Source: Mimachlamys varia
Taxonomy: Eukaryota; Mollusca; Bivalvia; Pectinida; Pectinidae
Assembly: GCA_947623455.1 (NCBI GenBank)
Contig: OX392541.1
Coordinates: 3,300,701-3,364,700, forward strand
DNA: 64,000 nt
Reading direction: 5' to 3'
A program made the translations under genes and the position numbers. Under the pieces are notes generated by a model. The model did no database searches. It saw nothing but the letters and a program-made list of their open reading frames with translations, and had not been told where the DNA came from. How positions within the stretch are numbered: the stretch's first letter is position 1; each line of letters begins with the position of its first letter. This document shows, one piece after another, positions 60,371 through 64,000 of the stretch.

Positions 60371-60989
60371 ACAATTTTTATTTCCAAGCACCGACGGATG
60401 CAAACATGTACATATTTTTTTATTTTTTTTTTCACAAAAGTGCAGTTTAGAATATAAATTGTTTACCGTCATATTAGTTTATGTATTAAACATATCGATA
60501 AACCAATACATGTCCAATACCGGCGACACAATCTCTAAATTTCTATCGAATGAAAGATGCGCAATTGCAAAACCTTAATCTCAATATTTAAGCAAAAGGG
60601 TCTAAGTTCAAGAAAGGGAAATATTAACAAAAAGCGTACGCTCTCTGAGATAGGTCAGATATCTGACAAATATCAGGCAATCGTAATTCGAACGTCACAA
60701 TTGAACCCTAAAATAATCATACGGTTACTTACCTTCTGATCACCCCATCACGTGTGTGGCCACTCCCCTTAGACTAAAACAACAACGTCATTTCTCCAGT
60801 GGTAGTGTGAGGGATAACACGTACTTTGTTAATTGAAGTGATGTATTTCACATTTTATCGACAGGACAATAGGATTACTGTACTTCAGGATAAAATGTAA
60901 GTTGCATTTTTCTGTGTAAAAAGGAGACATCTGTCCTCTAAATAGACGACTTGTACAAACTGACTTTTATTTATTTTTAATGTATTGTA

Positions 60990-61185
60990 ACCCACTTTGT
61001 ATGCACTTTGATATTATTATGTTTTAGCTTAAAGGTGAATGATGGTGATTATAAGACTTTCTTTATTTGTGCACTACAAGTAATAATATTTAACATATGT
61101 TTTGAAGCGCTTTAGAGGATTTTTCACAAATTATATAGAGCGCTTTATAAATGTTGTATATTATTTTTATCATTTTTTATTATAT
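60990..61185 (+). mobile_element. 3' tail of an L2-like LINE
   Basis: Ends with GAAGCGCTTTAGAGGATTTT, TTATATAGAGCGCTTTATAA and ATGTTGTATATTA, matching the tail of the LINE at 24.48-24.59 kb. The coding part is absent (5' truncation). Confidence 0.72.
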
Positions 61186-61189
61186 ACGG

Positions 61190-61976
61190 GGGAAATCAGG
61201 TGACCTCTGATATCGATGTGAACGTTTTCCGTCTGGTGATAATTTACATGATCCATTGTACGTGTATGTTTGAAGAAGGCGCTTTCCTTCTGGTTGTGAT
61301 ACACATGGTATGAAGTAATCTAATCGTTGACCTCCCTATAGCGTTGGCGGCACAATATCTTGTATATTACAATTCAGGGACCAGGACGCATGTGCGTTCT
61401 TGCATGTATACCACCATTCCAACTGTAATGTAATTAATATAAACATACATCATTTGTTAAAACAGATTTTCTATTTGATTATTGTTGGGTATTGAATAAT
61501 TAGTCATTCGAATTAATTTAAGTTGTTTTGATAAATGTGTAATTTAAGTGCTTTAGTATGGCTTATATTAGTTAGATAGGTGCTATATATATATTGTATA
61601 TTATCAAAAATTTAGTGTTATTAAACAAAGTAAATACACTGTAGCTGACACACATTTAATGTTTTATTATACACCAGTCGATAGCCTGTTCTATAGATAG
61701 ACGACACTGACATTGCCGCAGTACGTGTTGCTATTTTTAGAGACAGGTAGTTGTGGATTTCCAATATCACAGTATAGGCCGCTACGCAAGGTTTTTTCAA
61801 ACAGTCATTTATTACTTCCTTCTCGGAATTGTGTGTTTCTCTGAACTGCTTTTCATTTTGTGACTCAAATGATATAGTGCAGCGGAGCAAACTATCAACA
61901 ACTCAAATATCTACACGAGAAACTAACATAGGTTCACTTATCGACAGGAGTTTAGAAGTCGCTAAACGACCAAACA
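61190..61976. other. Spacer before gene H
   Basis: AT-rich with TATATATATAT near 61583, about 390 bp before the gene H start. An 89-codon - strand frame (61621-61890) is unrecognised. Confidence 0.35.
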
Positions 61977-64000
61977 ATGGAATGTTGTGAAGATGCCTTG
62001 ATATCCGTCAAAACCGTCCCTCATCATGTAAAACCACGTAACAAACACAGAATCTTTTGTATTTCTGCGGCGTTACTTTTAGTATTACAGTTGAGTATTT
62101 TGGTGTACAGCATTATGTGTCAACGGAATCGAAACCATGAAATATGTTCTGAATCGGACAGCTCCATATGGATACCTCGCAAAAATTTTGAAATTCATGA
62201 ACACACACCGGCTGACAAATCGCAATTTTACTGTCCAACTCTGAAGCAAAAGCTGACGCACCTCATTGACTTTGTAAGTATTTGTTGTTTTTATACTTGT
62301 TTTTATATTTTTTCTAGAAATGGTGCTAGAGAGATTGAACTACCGTGTAAACTTATTATTATTTGTGCATAAATTAGGATTATTATTGTTATGTGTCCCT
62401 TAAGTTAACGGTTTTTACAAACTCATTTTTGAAAATGAAGTATACTACATACCTAAATCTCTTTTCCGTTTTAAACTTGTTTTGAAGTGCTTCAATTATT
62501 ATATAATATGATATAATAATTTAAAATATAATTTATATATATGTCTATGAGGAATAAATCATACACTTTAAATAATGACACACATAAAGTGTGTATGCAA
62601 CATATGAATATATGCATAGTATTTATTGAACTACACCATATATTTATAACATATGCAATATTCACTATATTTTATGTATTATTATATAATTTATTATATA
62701 TGTATTAATAATAACTAGATATACATAAAACACATTCAGCGTATATGAAATATCTATTATATATATACATTGATATATGTTTTAATATACCATAGATAAT
62801 GTTTAAACCAGATATTACATCACATTACATCATAATAACTAGTAGTTATTGTACATTCAGCCGCATTACACCCCCATATTCATATATTATTGATTTCAGG
62901 TGGGATATATGATACTTGATTATAAAATATCAATATGAAAATTTGTTTACAGTTGGTGGTAGCGAACAGGTCCAAGGTTCAGGGTTCTGATAATAAACTT
63001 CGCGCAATGAACACAGATACCAGCCGACCTGTCACTAAGATCCTTCACCTTCATCCAATCAACGGTAAGGTCCTATGTTTATCAGTCTTAAATCGGTTAT
63101 CATGTGCTTGGTTTACACTATGTATACATTTTGTAGGTAACCTCACTTATTGTAGGCATATTTATGTTTTGATATACATGTAATGAAATAAGTGATAGGA
63201 TTTTTACAATAATTAGAAATTCCATATAAAATTTCTTATACAAAATATAAACTTCTATATTATATGTCCTTTTCTTTATGCCTTCAATTCAATGTTTCTG
63301 TTTTATATGTCATATTCCTCATGCCTTCAATTCAATGTTTCTGTGTTATGTTTTCTACTTTTCATGCCTTCAGTTCAATATTTCTGTTTTCTGTTTTCTA
63401 CTCTTCATGCCTTCAGTTTAATATTTCTATGTTATGTTTTCTATTCTTCATGCCTTCAGTTCAATGTTTCTATGTTATATTTTCTACTCTTCATGCCTTC
63501 AGTTTAATATTTCTGTGTTATATTTTCTTCTTTTCATGCCTTCAGTTCAATGTTTCTATGTTATGTTTTCTACTCTTCATGCCTTAAATTCCATGTTGCA
63601 ATTACTTCACAATGAAGGTTTATTTCATCAATAAAACTTTTTAAGTGTTTATATTCATATAATTCTCTTTCCGTATCTTAATTAATCATCTCATGATATT
63701 CATTCTGGTTTAATCATATTTGTCTTATAATGTGTTTTATAGGGCCAAGATTCACAAACAAATTCTATTTAAAAGACTGGAACGAAGTAAAAGTTTTTGG
63801 GGACGGAAGTGTTAGGATCGAACAAGACGGTATCTACTGTGTCTATGGTATAGTAACATTTGTTCATGCTCCCCGGGATGTTCCGAACGACAAGTACCAG
63901 ATAGACAGAACACGTCACAATCACCGGACCGCCATACTCTCAGACACAATCAACCAAACAAAACACCTACAGGTGGAGTCATACAAAACGATAGATCTGT
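61977..64000 (+). CDS. TNF-ligand-like type II membrane protein, cut by the window end (gene H)
   Basis: Exons 61977-62273 and 62953-63064 join exon 3, which begins at 63743 and runs off the window; phases are 0 and 1, and 222 residues are visible. The start is CAAACAATGG. The tail is ~25 residues and the membrane segment about 26-47. The stalk has single cysteines rather than the CxxC-CC set. Exon 2 (112 bp, same length as in gene B) ends RPVTKILHLHPIN, which resembles the RP-AHLH opening of TNF domains. Exon 3 has QDGIYCVYGIVTFVH, the central strand. The C-terminal strand lies outside the window. Its exon count groups it with A and B rather than with its neighbour G. Confidence 0.8.
63255..63605. 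repeat. 43-bp satellite in gene H intron 2
   Basis: Eight units of CTTCATGCCTTCAGTTCAAT plus GTTTCTATGTTATGTTTTCTA-type sequence, exactly 43 bp apart. Three overlapping repeat-coded frames (66-107 codons) result. Sequence is unrelated to the 43-bp satellite at 24.6 kb. Confidence 0.9.

Noticed and set aside
63264..63634. Cysteine/phenylalanine-rich small proteins
   Set aside because: They are translations of the 43-bp satellite in gene H intron 2.

Overview
The window looks like a 64-kb piece of an AT-rich animal nuclear genome, most likely a marine mollusc and probably a bivalve. Genes are split by introns with ordinary GT/AG junctions. Spacers are long and full of short repeats, palindromic elements, simple satellites and broken retroelements. 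The species assignment is inference from gene and repeat style; no marker gene is present.

The dominant content is a head-to-tail cluster of eight related genes, all on the + strand, at about 2.8-5.6, 13.7-16.2, 29.5-30.5, 37.1-39.5, 44.1-46.7, 49.0-52.6, 54.1-57.4 and 62.0->64 kb (called A to H here). Seven encode a type II membrane protein: cytoplasmic N-terminus, one transmembrane segment, a stalk, and a C-terminal jelly-roll domain with tumour necrosis factor (TNF) ligand landmarks (an AAHL-type first strand, a G-x-Y-F-x-Y-type central strand, a final F-F-G-M-F-K-L-type strand). The eighth (C) keeps the N-terminal half and lost the jelly roll. I built the exon models by hand from splice sites and reading phase. 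A, B, C and H form one class (three exons, phases 0 and 1). D, E, F and G form a second class (four exons, phases 0, 1, 1) in which the middle exon is split by an extra phase-1 intron. A CxxC plus CC cysteine module lies just outside the membrane in B to G, with a looser version in A.

Layout: 1-2.8 kb spacer with a retroelement tail and a kappaB-like site; 2.8-5.6 gene A; 5.6-13.6 fragments of a reverse-transcriptase retroelement and the first hammerhead-ribozyme repeat; 13.7-16.2 gene B; 16.2-29.5 gene-free (inverted hammerhead pair, RT fragment, L2-like LINE, 43-bp satellite, possible 2.8-kb TIR element); 29.5-30.5 gene C; 30.5-37 repeats, a tRNA-derived repeat pair and a 32-bp satellite; 37.1-57.4 the compact D-E-F-G block with satellites, palindromes and retroelement pieces in introns and spacers; 57.4-62 more repeats; 62 to the end gene H, cut by the window edge.

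Biologically this reads as a lineage-specific tandem expansion of TNF-like ligands, presumably trimeric cell-surface or shed signals for immunity or cell death. Cytoplasmic tails differ strongly: long, with tyrosine or proline/cysteine motifs, in A and B; very short in D to H. The second theme is mobile DNA: at least six degenerate copies of a roughly 350-bp repeat carry a minimal type I hammerhead ribozyme with an almost loopless stem III, beside many fragments of an RT element that could be its Penelope-like mobiliser.
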